A stretch of 64,000 nt of DNA from Bradyrhizobium tropiciagri (GTDB lineage Bacteria > Pseudomonadota > Alphaproteobacteria > Rhizobiales > Xanthobacteraceae). Every line of letters starts with the position of its first letter. Position 1 is the stretch's first letter. Made by a program: the position numbers and the translations under genes. The notes below the pieces were generated by a model. It was not told the origin of the DNA and did no database searches. It was given only the letters and a program-made list of their open reading frames with translations. Location of the stretch: the NCBI RefSeq assembly GCF_018130545.1, contig NZ_JAFCKF010000003.1, positions 62,001 to 126,000 on the forward strand, in the 5' to 3' direction. This document shows, piece by piece, positions 1 to 17,311 of this stretch.

Positions 1-1866
1 CTTCTTCACCCCGCGCAACAGGTCGTAGCGATCGATCACCGCCGGCGCCATGTCCGAGGTCACCGACGCGAACACGACGCCGGTCTTGACCACGCGGTTC
101 AGCTCGCGCACGCCGCGCACGACCTGCTTCTCGCCGAGATGGCACAGCGAGGTCTCGAACACGAAGTCGAACTCGTTGTCCTTGAACGGCATGTCGGCAA
201 TCGAGCCGAGCTTGTTGTACTTCTTCAGCGCCTTCGGCGTCTTGCCGTGGATGTAGCGGTTGTTCTCGATGCCCCAGGCATCGATCCCGCGCTCGCGCAG
301 CGCGCCAACCAACTCGCCGCTGGCGGAGCCGGCGATCAGGAGCTTGTAGCCCTTCGCCCTGCCCCACACGGTCTTGATCAGGTCGGTCAGATAGGTCGGG
401 TCGGTGAAGTTGCGCCAGACCTCGCTGTAGGGGCCGGCGCCGCGATAGTTCTCGAAATAGCTGCGGTCGATCTTGTCGGACAGCGCGCCCTCGTCCTGCG
501 CGCGGGCGCGGCGCAGCCGCATCATCTCGGTGACGACGATGTCGGTTGCGGCATCGGAGGAATCCAGCAGGCCGTTCAGCGTCGAATCGAACAGATAGTC
601 GCCGACCACCACGATGCCGGGATGCTGCTTCGGCTCGGGGCGATGGTTGGTCATGACGTCGCGCACCGGCAGGCCGCCCGGCAGCGCGTTGACCGACGAC
701 AGCCAGCGATGGATCTTGCCCTCGAGGAAGTGTTCGCGGGCATCGCCGAGCGAGGCCGGCAGCGACTTCAGCGCGGCGTCGATCAACTCCTGGTCGGAGA
801 GATTGGCGTAAGCGAGCGCATCGGAGCCCGCGATCAGCCAGTTCAGCACGCCGTGCTTGCCGACATCGTGGCGCGCGCCCTCATTGTAGACGCAGCAGCC
901 GCCGAACGCCTCCGACATGAACCAGGCGCCCGGGATCTTCTCACCCCAGAACGGCTCGTCGAACAGGATCGAGACGCGCAGATAATGCGCCGGCCGGTCG
1001 AAATAGGCGACGTGCTTGACCATCGACTTGCGCAACTCTTCGCCGTCCCAGCGCATGGTCGCGAGCCAGGAGTGCGGCAGGCAGACCAGCACGAGGTCGA
1101 AGTCGCGGGTCTCCGGCCCCTTGCCGTTCATCATGTTGAGCTGGTAGCGGCCCTGTTCGGTCTTGCCGACCTTGAGCACGCGATGATTGAGCTGGATGTC
1201 GGCATTGACTTCCGAGCGCAGGCAATCGATCAGCTGCTCGTTGCCGTTCTGGATCGAATACAGGCCGATATAGCCGTCGACATCCATCACGTAGTTCTTC
1301 AGCGCGTTGAGGCCGTTGGTGTTGTGGCTCTCGGTCGCGAGATCGGAGCGCGCCATCACCTTGAAGAACCGCTTGGCCGTCGCGTCCTCGACCTCCTCGT
1401 CGAGGATCTGCTCGGCGGTCTTGTAGGCCCAGGGATGCTCGTTGTCGTAGGATCCGACACCCTCGTAATATTCGATCGGCGACACCAGCTCGCTGCAGCG
1501 CTTGCGGAACGTCTCGATCGCGGCCGCGGTCTTCGCTCCGTATTTGCGACGCATGCCGGGAACGTCGGCGAGCAGCTCGCCATCGAGCTGCACCTGCTCG
1601 GCGTCCATCGGGATCGTCTGCAGCCCGAAATGCTGGATCAGCTCGCGCAGCGGGTCCGGACCCGTCATCGAGTAATCATAGATCTCGGCAACGCCGGCCT
1701 CATACATCGCAGGCGCGCTGTCGAATTTGCGCGTGACGACCTTGCCGCCGAGGCGGTTCGACGCCTCGAAGATGGTGATGCGACAGAGGTCGCCGAGTTT
1801 GCGCTTCAAATACCAGGCGCTCATCAGCCCCCCGGGGCCGCCGCCTACAATAGCCAAGTCGAGCAT
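1..1866 (-). CDS. FAD-dependent amine-oxidase-like / SAM methyltransferase fusion (3' end outside window)
   Basis: The frame is open from the ATG at 1866 to base 1 (622 codons) and has no stop, so the C-terminus is missing. Residues 1-45 form a Rossmann FAD site (AIVGGGPGGLMSAWYL, then an acidic residue in IFEASNRLGGK). Near residue 440 is the C-terminal flavin motif VVVGDYLFDSTLNGLLDSS typical of amine-oxidase/desaturase-type flavoproteins. From about residue 490 a second domain starts, with a methyltransferase motif I (LLIAGSASGELVGAL), an acidic residue after WGIE, and DMPFKDNEFDFVFE. I infer one chain joining a flavin oxidase and a class I methyltransferase. Substrate is unknown. It lies downstream of rpoC in the same direction but behind a strong terminator, so it should have its own promoter in 1867-1990. 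Confidence 0.8.
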   Translation of the reverse strand, partial: MLDLAIVGGGPGGLMSAWYLKRKLGDLCRITIFEASNRLGGKVVTRKFDSAPAMYEAGVAEIYDYSMTGPDPLRELIQHFGLQTIPMDAEQVQLDGELLADVPGMRRKYGAKTAAAIETFRKRCSELVSPIEYYEGVGSYDNEHPWAYKTAEQILDEEVEDATAKRFFKVMARSDLATESHNTNGLNALKNYVMDVDGYIGLYSIQNGNEQLIDCLRSEVNADIQLNHRVLKVGKTEQGRYQLNMMNGKGPETRDFDLVLVCLPHSWLATMRWDGEELRKSMVKHVAYFDRPAHYLRVSILFDEPFWGEKIPGAWFMSEAFGGCCVYNEGARHDVGKHGVLNWLIAGSDALAYANLSDQELIDAALKSLPASLGDAREHFLEGKIHRWLSSVNALPGGLPVRDVMTNHRPEPKQHPGIVVVGDYLFDSTLNGLLDSSDAATDIVVTEMMRLRRARAQDEGALSDKIDRSYFENYRGAGPYSEVWRNFTDPTYLTDLIKTVWGRAKGYKLLIAGSASGELVGALRERGIDAWGIENNRYIHGKTPKALKKYNKLGSIADMPFKDNEFDFVFETSLCHLGEKQVVRGVRELNRVVKTGVVFASVTSDMAPAVIDRYDLLRGVKK

Positions 1867-1992
1867 ATCGATTCCGTCGTCTCCGGCGCGAGCCAAACAG
1901 CCGGTCTAAGTCACCCTAGCAAAGGCACTTTTTTGCCTGAAGGAAAGATGAACAAACTGCGTCCCTGCACCGCAGCAGGGAAAGAAAGCAGC

Positions 1993-2018
1993 AAAAAGGC
2001 CGGCTCAACGCCGGCCTT
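1993..2018 (-). terminator. Intrinsic terminator of the rpoBC operon
   Basis: Read on the minus strand, a perfect 9-bp stem AAGGCCGGC / GCCGGCCTT with a 5-nt loop runs directly into a T tract. It lies about 30 bases past the rpoC stop codon. Confidence 0.9.
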
Positions 2019-2046
2019 CTCGCCATATCCGTAGTCTTGCGGATGC

Positions 2047-6249
<4,203 letters not shown>

Positions 6250-6338
6250 GGTCTTCTCCTCGCGTGCCGATCGTCACCGGCAGCAAATTCGAAAGTTTTC
6301 AGCGCGCGCCCCACTCAACGTCCGGGCGGGGCGCGAAG

Positions 6339-6360
6339 GCCCGGCGCTCTCGCGCCGGGC
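6339..6360 (-). other. rpoB-rpoC intergenic hairpin
   Basis: A perfect 9-bp inverted repeat GCCCGGCGC / GCGCCGGGC with a 4-nt loop sits just after the rpoB stop. There is no T tract, so it is more likely an mRNA processing or stability hairpin than a terminator. Confidence 0.5.
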
Positions 6361-6373
6361 GTCAATCTCAGCG

Positions 6374-10492
<4,119 letters not shown>

Positions 10493-10932
10493 CGTGGCCT
10501 CTCATTTTCGTCGCCTTTGTGGGGCGAACCTTCCGGGAGCGACTGCCATCGGCCCCGGGTTGAATTTCGAATCGTCCCGAAGGAACGAAGCGCAAAGTCA
10601 GGAATTAAATCCCCGTCCTGGCCCCCATTACCTCCAAAACGCAAAACGACGCGCGGGGCGCATCACTGCACCCGCTCGTCCAAACGCTCCGCTTTACGGA
10701 CTGAAAAAGCCCGAAATCTGACTGTCTCCCAACGGCTTCCGCCAGGGACCCTGCCGTCCCCACCGCCTACCGTGTTTTTCCGCTGCCAACCCGATATGGG
10801 ATGGCAATAAAGGAGATTCGAGGGTTAAGTCCACGGATCCCCACACTTTTTTGTGTCCAGCGCGCCACGTGACACCCTGTCGCACGCCGTTTGCATGGCC
10901 CGGGAGCGCCAGAGGCGCTCCCGGATCGCGCA
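10493..10932. other. rplL-rpoB intergenic leader (440 bases, no gene)
   Basis: I see no credible coding sequence here. Near the rplL end (10901-10923) a perfect 10-bp hairpin CGGGAGCGCC / GGCGCTCCCG with a 3-nt loop has no T tract. Other bacteria carry a partial terminator or RNase III processing site at this position that sets the ratio of L7/L12 to RNA polymerase. This hairpin is a candidate for that role, by position only. The rest is unremarkable leader sequence. Confidence 0.5.
10901..10923 (-). terminator. Hairpin after rplL, possible attenuator
   Basis: A perfect 10-bp stem with a 3-nt loop lies 10 bases after the rplL stop. It lacks a U tract in the minus-strand direction, so a partial attenuator or 3'-end processing site fits better than a full stop. 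rpoB must be read through it unless it has its own promoter. Confidence 0.5.
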
Positions 10933-11310
10933 TTACTTGAGCTCGACCTTGGCGCCAGCCTTCTCGAGCTGGGCCTTGATCTTGTCGGCTTCTTCCTTGT
11001 TGACGCCTTCCTTGACGGGCTTCGGAGCGCCTTCGACGAGGTCCTTGGCTTCCTTCAGGCCCAGGCCGGTGATGGCGCGGACTTCCTTGATGACTTCGAT
11101 CTTCTTGTCGCCGGCCGAAGCCAGCACGACGGTGAACTCGGTCTTCTCTTCAGCCGGAGCAGCGGCACCGCCACCAGCAGCCGGGCCAGCCACCGCAACG
11201 GCGGCAGCGGCGGACACGCCCCACTTTTCTTCGAGGAGCTTGGCGAGTTCGGCCGCTTCGAGCACGGTGAGGCTCGAGAGGTCGTCGACGATTTTCTGCA
11301 AGTCAGCCAT
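10933..11310 (-). CDS. rplL: 50S ribosomal protein L7/L12
   Basis: This 125-residue stalk protein is of normal length. It has an N-terminal dimerisation helix region ([20 protein letters not shown]), an Ala/Gly-rich hinge around residues 35-55, and the C-terminal factor-binding domain with the conserved [20 protein letters not shown]. It recruits translation factors to the ribosome. rplJ lies 54 bases upstream in the same direction, so the L10-L12 pair is co-transcribed as usual. Confidence 0.98.
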   Translation of the reverse strand: MADLQKIVDDLSSLTVLEAAELAKLLEEKWGVSAAAAVAVAGPAAGGGAAAPAEEKTEFTVVLASAGDKKIEVIKEVRAITGLGLKEAKDLVEGAPKPVKEGVNKEEADKIKAQLEKAGAKVELK

Positions 11311-11364
11311 TGATCTATTTCCTTAAACGTTTGGTTCGAACCAGGTTTGAGATTAGCGAAGGGG

Positions 11365-11883
11365 TCAGGCCGCTTCGCTCTTTGAGGCATGAGCCTGAAT
11401 GACGCGCGCGAGCTTGGCCGCGGGCGCGTTGGAGAGCTGAGCGAGCTTGGTCGCAGGCGCCACGAGGAGGCCAACGATCTTGCCGCGCAGTTCGTCGAGC
11501 GACGGCAGTGAGGCAAGCGCCTTCACGCTGTCGACATTCAGGACGGTTTTACCCATCGAACCGCCGAGGATGACGAACTTCTCGTTCGCCTTGGCGAATT
11601 CGACGGCAACCTTTGGCGCCGCAACCGGATCGTTCGAAGTAGCGATCACGGTCGGCCCCTTCAGCAGGGAGCCGATGGCAGCGACGTCAGTGCCATCAAG
11701 AGCAATTTTGGCGAGACGGTTCTTCGAGACCTTCACCGACGCACCCGCCTGCTTCATCTGCATGCGCAGCTTCTGCATCTGGGCCACGGTGAGGCCGGAA
11801 TAATGAGCAACGATCGCAACCGACGTGGTCTTGAAGACCTCGTTGAGTTGTTCGACCGACTCTTTTTTTGCCGCTCGTTCCAC
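11365..11883 (-). CDS. rplJ: 50S ribosomal protein L10
   Basis: This 172-residue protein anchors the L12 stalk on 23S rRNA. I start it at the GTG at 11883 because it has GGAAAGAG upstream and gives the usual N-terminus ([16 protein letters not shown]). The same frame is open a further 74 codons upstream, but that part does not resemble L10 and is read as leader. The C-terminal L12-binding helix is Ala-rich and ends [10 protein letters not shown]. It is the first gene of the rplJL-rpoBC unit here, after a long untranslated leader. Confidence 0.96.
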   Translation of the reverse strand: MERAAKKESVEQLNEVFKTTSVAIVAHYSGLTVAQMQKLRMQMKQAGASVKVSKNRLAKIALDGTDVAAIGSLLKGPTVIATSNDPVAAPKVAVEFAKANEKFVILGGSMGKTVLNVDSVKALASLPSLDELRGKIVGLLVAPATKLAQLSNAPAAKLARVIQAHASKSEAA

Positions 11884-12591
11884 AGCAAGCTCTTTCCGGT
11901 TGGCGGCCTTTCCGCGAAGGTCGGGACCGCCGGGTTGCACCCATCGTCCCGCCCTAAACCTGATCCGCAGGGTACAGGACCCTTCGGACATGCCGGGCAA
12001 GACGACATCTAGAAGCCTGCCCTCCCAGAGCCTTGCGACCATGGGCTGTCGAGGTTCGAACCAAACCAGCTTCCCAGCCGCGAATGGTCGCGACTTGGAG
12101 CGCAAAATCCGGTCTTCACCCGTCTATGCAGGCTATGCGATTAAGCCGTTGAAAACACGAAGTTCTCGCGGGCGCCTGCAGTCTTGGACAGGATCGAGGC
12201 ACTTCAGCACGCTGAAGGCCCCTGCTCTCACTCCCTCGGAGGCGACGGGTCTCCTTCCTTTCGAGCATCCTTGCGGGAATGCGGAAAGGAATGATCTCCT
12301 ATCATCTCAGGTTTTCGGAATGCGAGCACGGACATGCCAGCAAGTGCCAGCACGCCCGGAAGGCGCTATGTAGCCGGTCCTGCCCGGCTTGCCAAGAGCA
12401 AATATTGGACCAGTTCCGAATCCGCCGTGGACTGCCCCGGGCCGGACAGCGGCAATTCGAACGATGGACCTTACTCCCGGCTAACCACGTCGCGGCGATG
12501 ACTTCGCTCCGCGAGAGCAAGTTAACGACGACGCAACCGCTGGGCGGCGAAACCTCAATGCAACGTATCCCGCCTCCCTCGTAGCTTATCC
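11884..12591. other. rplJ leader and divergent promoter region (708 bases, no gene)
   Basis: No coding sequence is supported here. It separates rplJ (minus) from the membrane protein at 12592 (plus). A candidate minus-strand promoter lies at 12367-12395, giving an L10 leader of about 475 nt. An 8-bp inverted repeat GCGACCAT (12035-12042) / ATGGTCGC (12084-12091) could be part of an autoregulatory L10 leader structure. That is inference from position. The rest shows only a short palindrome, CTTCAGC-AC-GCTGAAG, near 12202. Confidence 0.5.
12367..12395 (-). promoter_or_regulatory. Candidate sigma-70 promoter of rplJL-rpoBC
   Basis: On the minus strand there is TTGGCA, a 17-bp spacer and TACATA, inside a GC-rich block. 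The -35 box matches the consensus at 5 of 6 positions and the -10 is weaker. The predicted start near 12360 gives a leader of about 475 nt before rplJ. The position fits the split of the ribosomal cluster by non-ribosomal genes. Confidence 0.5.
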
Positions 12592-14247
12592 ATGATCGAA
12601 CGCATCGCCAAGCACGTCGCCTTCCTTCTCATCGGCCTCGCCGTGCTTGCCGGCGTCTACGCTTTCCTCGCGACGCTTCCGCTACCCAATTCGGGGCTGA
12701 CGCTGCTCATCGTCCTCATGCTTGCCGCCACCCCGGGCCTGCTGAGCCTCTTATGGGTCGGGACCATGGTCGCAATGGTGATCCTGGGCGCGCATCGGAA
12801 GCATCCGGGACTGATCGCGGCCCCGTTTGTGTTCTGTGCAATCTGGTTCTCCGCATCGGTCTGGGACAGATACCAGCTTGCGCAACGAACCGATCCCACG
12901 CTATCCGGCCGCACCATTCCTGCGGAACTGCGCTCAATCCGAACTTTGACGCTGGTGGAACAGGGTGAGCCGTGCTGCGGGAGCACGGCGCTGCTCGCCG
13001 ACCACGTCATCGATCGATTTGTGCATGCCGAGATCGACCAGCAGGGCCACGCCGGACCGATCCGTTCAACCGAGCTTGCCGCGGCCAAGGACTGCAGCGA
13101 GGACGAGTTGCGCAGATCGGCAGTGTTGCAACGCTCCGGACGCACCGATGTGTGCCTGAAAACGACAACTCTGGATGCCATCCCCGACGGACTCGTGATC
13201 CGCATTCAGCCCATGCAACCGTTTGCGGCGAGCTATGGTTGCTGCAACGTCGGTACGATCAACGTTCGTCAGGCTGGTGAGGAGCGCGTCGCCGCGACTT
13301 GGCATTACGGCCAGCAAACCGTCGTCAGCTACCTTCCGCTGCTTCGACGGAATTCTCACCCGACACCGCTGTGGAAATACACCGAAGCCGGGCCGCGCCA
13401 GGCGGTCGAAATTGGCGGCCCCGCCTTTTCAGACGGGGACCTCGCCGCCGCCGTCTACGGAATTGATTGGAAGGCACCACCGAAATTCGCCGAAGCGAGC
13501 AATGTCGAACTTTCACGACGCGCGCAGCAACTGGCGCAAACGAACAGTCCAAACGCTGCGCTCGATATCGCCCTTCAGCTTCAAGGCAACGGATACGTCG
13601 ACGACGACCTGATCAGAGCCGTATCCCGGCTCATCCGCAGTTATGATGATCAGAGACTCTACAAATTCTGGCATCGGCTCGATCGCAAGAACAAGGGCAC
13701 GTTCATCGAAGCAGTCATCGCACAGATCAGCGATCCGACCGCCGGCGGCAGCGACTACGTTCGCGCGGCATTTCAGGTTCAGATGCACCGCGAAGAGCTT
13801 TCGGCTTACATGCCACAGGCGGAAGCGATCTTTAGCAACCGGCACGATCTCAATATCTGGCAATACGAAATGGCACTGCGTCTCGCGAAAGACGACCGGC
13901 TGTTGCACAGGTCAGAGCAGTATTCTGCCGAGCAGCGCCAACGCTTCCGCTCTATAGAGGACGATATGAGCGACGCATTCACGCGACGCGTCATCGCGTT
14001 CAGCAGCGTCTACTTCAACAAGACGGACGAGGAACGCGAATTCCTGGCGCACCAGCTCGACCGGGTGCCCGACAAGCTGCTGCATGATTATCTCACTGCC
14101 GCCGGCTGGAACCGCAGTCCCGACGAGGCGTCCGTCACCGCGGCAACCCGCCTGCTGCGTGAGCAGGCCGCCACCCGCATCGCGGGGGTGCAAGACGTGA
14201 GGTTGCGACGCGACCTGCAGGAGTGGTTTCGACCGACCCGCAACTAG
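12592..14247 (+). CDS. Unrecognised membrane-anchored protein
   Basis: I do not recognise this 551-residue protein. Residues 1-95 hold three hydrophobic segments, about 8-27, 35-53 and 56-66 running into 75-88, followed by a large soluble part. Two paired-cysteine motifs stand out: GEPCCGSTALLADHVID near residue 126 and ASYGCCNVGTIN near 218. They are spaced as if in related subdomains and might form disulfides or bind metal outside the membrane. The C-terminal half (about 300-551) is rich in helices and charged residues. The start has no strong ribosome site. It is divergent from rplJ and its stop overlaps the stop of the convergent dehydrogenase by 4 bases (CTAG). Confidence 0.75.
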   Translation: MIERIAKHVAFLLIGLAVLAGVYAFLATLPLPNSGLTLLIVLMLAATPGLLSLLWVGTMVAMVILGAHRKHPGLIAAPFVFCAIWFSASVWDRYQLAQRTDPTLSGRTIPAELRSIRTLTLVEQGEPCCGSTALLADHVIDRFVHAEIDQQGHAGPIRSTELAAAKDCSEDELRRSAVLQRSGRTDVCLKTTTLDAIPDGLVIRIQPMQPFAASYGCCNVGTINVRQAGEERVAATWHYGQQTVVSYLPLLRRNSHPTPLWKYTEAGPRQAVEIGGPAFSDGDLAAAVYGIDWKAPPKFAEASNVELSRRAQQLAQTNSPNAALDIALQLQGNGYVDDDLIRAVSRLIRSYDDQRLYKFWHRLDRKNKGTFIEAVIAQISDPTAGGSDYVRAAFQVQMHREELSAYMPQAEAIFSNRHDLNIWQYEMALRLAKDDRLLHRSEQYSAEQRQRFRSIEDDMSDAFTRRVIAFSSVYFNKTDEEREFLAHQLDRVPDKLLHDYLTAAGWNRSPDEASVTAATRLLREQAATRIAGVQDVRLRRDLQEWFRPTRN

Positions 14248-15197
14248 GCGGCACTTACCGCATACGGCAGCAGCTTGCCGGCAAAGAACGCGTCGAGATT
14301 GGCGAGCACGCAGTCCTGCATCGCGACGTGCGATTCCAGCGTGTGGCCGCCGAGATGCGGTGACAGCACCACATTCGGCAGCGCGGTCAGCGCGCCGGGC
14401 GGATGCGGCTCCCTGGCGAACACGTCGAGGCCGGCGCCGGCGATCACCCCGTCGGTCAGCGCTGCGACCAGCGCGGTCTCATCGATGACCGAGCCGCGCG
14501 AGATGTTGACGACAAAGCCGTCGCTGCCGAGCCGGCGCAGGATGTCGGTATTGACCGCATGCTCGGTCTCGGCGCCGGCGCGCACGGCAACCATCAGCAC
14601 GCTGCACCAGTCAGCCAGCGCCTCCAGCGTCGGAAAGTATTGATAGGGCACGTCGTGCCTCGAGCGGCTGAAATAGCCGACCTCAGTCTCGAACGCGGCG
14701 ACCCGCGCCGCTATTTTGCGGCCGATCTCGCCCATACCGTAGACGCCGACCTTGCGGCCACGCATGCCGGCCTGGGGCCGCATCATCGGCGACGGCTTTG
14801 CGCCGGCCCAGTCGCCGCTCCGCACGTAATCGTCGGCCACCAGCAGACGCCGCACCGACGCCAGCATCAAAGTGACCGCGGTGTCGGCGACCGACGCTGC
14901 ATTCGCACCCGGGCTGTGGCCGACCGCGATCCCGCGCCCGGCGGCGGCAGCGAGATCGACGCCGTCATAGCCGGTGCCGTAGCAGACGATCGCGCCGAGC
15001 TTCGGCAGCATGTCCATGGCCTCGCCTCGGAGCGAGGTGCCGCCCGCGGTAATCATGGCTCTGATGTCGGCGAGTTCGCCCGCCGGGAATGCTTCGTCCA
15101 GCCGTTTGCCCGCCGCATTGAGGAGCTCATAGCGCTCGCCGAAGCGGATCAGCTGAGCCTTGGGAAAGCGCGAATAGACCAGGACCTTATCGGGCAT
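14244..15197 (-). CDS. D-isomer-specific 2-hydroxyacid dehydrogenase
   Basis: This 317-residue protein should interconvert a 2-hydroxy acid and a 2-oxo acid with NAD(P). The Rossmann motif GVYGMGEIGRKIA is near residue 150. The family active-site residues are the Arg in NISRGSVID, the acidic residue in GLDVFAREP and the His in SPHLGGHT. The glyoxylate/hydroxypyruvate reductase branch is the nearest general group, but the exact substrate cannot be read. It lies 111 bases downstream of rplA in the same direction but behind an intrinsic terminator, so it is probably an independent unit lodged inside the ribosomal cluster. Confidence 0.92.
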   Translation of the reverse strand: MPDKVLVYSRFPKAQLIRFGERYELLNAAGKRLDEAFPAGELADIRAMITAGGTSLRGEAMDMLPKLGAIVCYGTGYDGVDLAAAAGRGIAVGHSPGANAASVADTAVTLMLASVRRLLVADDYVRSGDWAGAKPSPMMRPQAGMRGRKVGVYGMGEIGRKIAARVAAFETEVGYFSRSRHDVPYQYFPTLEALADWCSVLMVAVRAGAETEHAVNTDILRRLGSDGFVVNISRGSVIDETALVAALTDGVIAGAGLDVFAREPHPPGALTALPNVVLSPHLGGHTLESHVAMQDCVLANLDAFFAGKLLPYAVSAA

Positions 15198-15243
15198 TGT
15201 TCTTGTTTCCTGCGAGAGCCTTCACCCGCCAAGACAGAGGGTG

Positions 15244-15280
15244 GAAAAACAAAAGGCGGAACCGGTTGCCCGATCCCGCC
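15244..15280 (-). terminator. Intrinsic terminator after rplA
   Basis: On the minus strand an 11-bp stem (GGCGGGATCGG / CCGGTTCCGCC, two G-U pairs) with a GCAA tetraloop is followed by TTTTGTTTTT. It ends the secE-nusG-rplK-rplA unit and separates it from the dehydrogenase and from rplJ. Confidence 0.9.
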
Positions 15281-15308
15281 CCTCTTTATCTCGTCACGCT
15301 CAAAGGCC

Positions 15309-16001
15309 TCAGCCGAGGATGGTGCCCGGCTCGACCTTCACGCCCGGGCCCATGGTGGAGGACACCGCCACGCGCTGGATGTAGGTGCCCTTGGAACCCG
15401 CCGGCTTCGCCTTGGAGACCGCGTCGGCCAGTGCCTTGACGTTCTCGACCAGCTTGTCCTCGGAGAACGAGGCCTTGCCGATGCCGGCCTGCACAATGCC
15501 GGCCTTCTCGACGCGGAACTCGACCGAGCCGCCCTTGGCGCCCTTCACGGCCGACGTGACGTCCATGGTCACGGTGCCGATCTTCGGGTTCGGCATCATG
15601 CCGCGCGGACCGAGCACCTTACCGAGGCGGCCGACCAGCGGCATCATGTCGGGGGTGGCGATACAACGATCGAAATCGATCGCACCGCCCTGCACCTTCT
15701 CAACCAGGTCTTCGGCACCGACGACGTCGGCACCGGCGGCCTTGGCTTCCTCAGCCTTGGCGCCGCGCGCGAACACGCCGACGCGCAGCGTGCGGCCGGT
15801 GCCGTTCGGCAGGTTGACGACGCCGCGGACCATCTGGTCGGCGTGGCGCGGGTCGACGCCGAGATTGATCGCGATCTCGATCGTCTCGTCGAACTTCGAC
15901 TTGGCGCGCTCCTTGACCATCTTGATGGCCTCCGCGAGCGGATAGAGGTGCTCGCGATCGACGCCCTCGCGGGCCTTCTTCAAACGCTTTCCGATTGACA
16001 T
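15309..16001 (-). CDS. rplA: 50S ribosomal protein L1
   Basis: This 230-residue L1 stalk protein has the usual length. Conserved blocks are [40 protein letters not shown] and the C-terminal [12 protein letters not shown]. It binds 23S rRNA and in many bacteria represses its own rplK-rplA mRNA. It starts 6 bases after the rplK stop, so the two are translationally linked. The stop is followed by a strong terminator. Confidence 0.98.
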   Translation of the reverse strand: MSIGKRLKKAREGVDREHLYPLAEAIKMVKERAKSKFDETIEIAINLGVDPRHADQMVRGVVNLPNGTGRTLRVGVFARGAKAEEAKAAGADVVGAEDLVEKVQGGAIDFDRCIATPDMMPLVGRLGKVLGPRGMMPNPKIGTVTMDVTSAVKGAKGGSVEFRVEKAGIVQAGIGKASFSEDKLVENVKALADAVSKAKPAGSKGTYIQRVAVSSTMGPGVKVEPGTILG

Positions 16002-16007
16002 GGCCCG

Positions 16008-16436
16008 TTACCCCGCAACTTCCAGACCCATCGAACGGGCAGAGCCCTCGACCATCTTCATGGCCGATTCGATGGTGTCGCAATTCAAGTCCTTCATCTT
16101 CTTCTCGGCGATCTCGCGCACCTGCGCCTTGGTCACCTTGCCGGCCTTGTCGCGGCCCGGCGCCTTCGAGCCGGACTGGATCTTGGCAGCCTGCTTGAGG
16201 AAGAAGGACATCGGAGGGGTCTTCATTTCGAAGGTGAACGAACGATCGGCGTAGATCGTGATCACCACCGGAATCGGGGTGTTCTTCTCTTCCTTCTGGG
16301 TCTGCGCGTTGAACGCCTTGCAGAACTCCATGATGTTCAGGCCGCGCTGACCAAGCGCGGGGCCGATCGGGGGCGAAGGATTCGCCGCACCGGCCGGGAC
16401 CTGAAGCTTCAGGTATCCGGTCACTTTCTTTGCCAT
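16008..16436 (-). CDS. rplK: 50S ribosomal protein L11
   Basis: This 142-residue protein belongs to the GTPase-associated centre. The N-terminal domain has the conserved [20 protein letters not shown] segment and the C-terminal rRNA-binding domain ends with the [20 protein letters not shown] helix region. It lies 129 bases downstream of nusG and directly upstream of rplA. Confidence 0.98.
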   Translation of the reverse strand: MAKKVTGYLKLQVPAGAANPSPPIGPALGQRGLNIMEFCKAFNAQTQKEEKNTPIPVVITIYADRSFTFEMKTPPMSFFLKQAAKIQSGSKAPGRDKAGKVTKAQVREIAEKKMKDLNCDTIESAMKMVEGSARSMGLEVAG

Positions 16437-16565
16437 TTATCACTCCTGTTGTGCCGGACGGTGCCGGCGGTTTCAGGTTCCGTGGTTCGGTTGAAGGGGC
16501 TGGCGACCGCCTCCTCCCTCCCACGGCCTCTCACTTGACGGGGGCATATACCCCACGCCGTCCGG

Positions 16566-17120
16566 TCAGACCACCTTTTCGACCTGACCGAATTCCAGTT
16601 CCACGGGGGTCGCGCGGCCGAAGATCGACACCGCGACCTTCACGCGCGAGCGCGCCTCGTCGATTTCTTCCACCACGCCGGAGAACGAGGCGAACGGGCC
16701 GTCGGCCACGCGCACGTTCTCGCCGATTTCGAACGAAACCGACGCCTTCGGACGCTCGACGCCCTCCTGCACCTGGTGCAGGATCCGCATCGCTTCCGCT
16801 TCCGAGATCGGCATCGGCTTGTTTTCCGCGCCGAGGAAGCCGGTCACCTTCGGGGTGTTCTTGATCAGATGAAACGCCTCGTCGGTCAGCTTCATCTTCA
16901 CCAGCACGTAGCCCGGGAAGAACTTGCGCTCGGCGTCGATCTTGCGGCCGCGGCGCACCTCGGTGACCTTCTCGGTCGGCACCAAAATCTGCTCGAACAG
17001 CTCTTCCAGCCCGCGCTGCTTGGCCTGCTCGCGGATCGATTCCTGAACCTTCTTCTCGAAGTTCGAATAGGCGTGAACGATGTACCAGCGCTTGTCCATC
17101 AATTGAGTTCCCATGCTCAT
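16566..17120 (-). CDS. nusG: Transcription termination/antitermination protein NusG
   Basis: NusG tethers RNA polymerase to Rho or the ribosome. The NGN domain starts DKRWYIVHAYSNFEKKVQ and the KOW domain is around residues 130-165 (GENVRVADGPFASFSGVVEE). I list the ATG at 17120, which overlaps the secE stop as TGATG and gives 184 residues. The internal ATGs at 17114 and 17099 are alternatives, and the family-like core begins at the last one (177 residues). Its overlap with secE suggests translational coupling. Confidence 0.96.
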   Translation of the reverse strand: MSMGTQLMDKRWYIVHAYSNFEKKVQESIREQAKQRGLEELFEQILVPTEKVTEVRRGRKIDAERKFFPGYVLVKMKLTDEAFHLIKNTPKVTGFLGAENKPMPISEAEAMRILHQVQEGVERPKASVSFEIGENVRVADGPFASFSGVVEEIDEARSRVKVAVSIFGRATPVELEFGQVEKVV

Positions 17121-17311
17121 CAGTGGATGCCCAGTATCAGGGTAATCAGATAGCGGATGATCTGATCTGCGGCGAAGAAGAAGACCGAGGCCACCGCCAC
17201 CATCACGAACACCATGATCGTGGTGATGGTCGTCTCGCGGCGCGTCGGCCAGGTGACCTTGGCGGTCTCCGAGCGCACTTCCTGCAGGAATTTAAACGGG
17301 CTGAAAGCCAT
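17120..17311 (-). CDS. secE: Preprotein translocase subunit SecE
   Basis: This 63-residue single-span SecE is the small alphaproteobacterial type and part of the SecYEG channel. The amphipathic segment with VTWPTRRETTITTIMVF precedes one membrane helix (about residues 30-58). I start at the ATG at 17311 (MAFSPFKFLQEVRSETAKV). The upstream in-frame extension of 50 codons is not SecE-like. The stop overlaps the nusG start. Confidence 0.96.
   Translation of the reverse strand: MAFSPFKFLQEVRSETAKVTWPTRRETTITTIMVFVMVAVASVFFFAADQIIRYLITLILGIH

Noticed and set aside
11884-12105. 74-codon N-terminal extension of L10
   Set aside because: The extension has no L10 similarity. The GTG at 11883 has a ribosome site and gives the conserved N-terminus, so the extension is leader.
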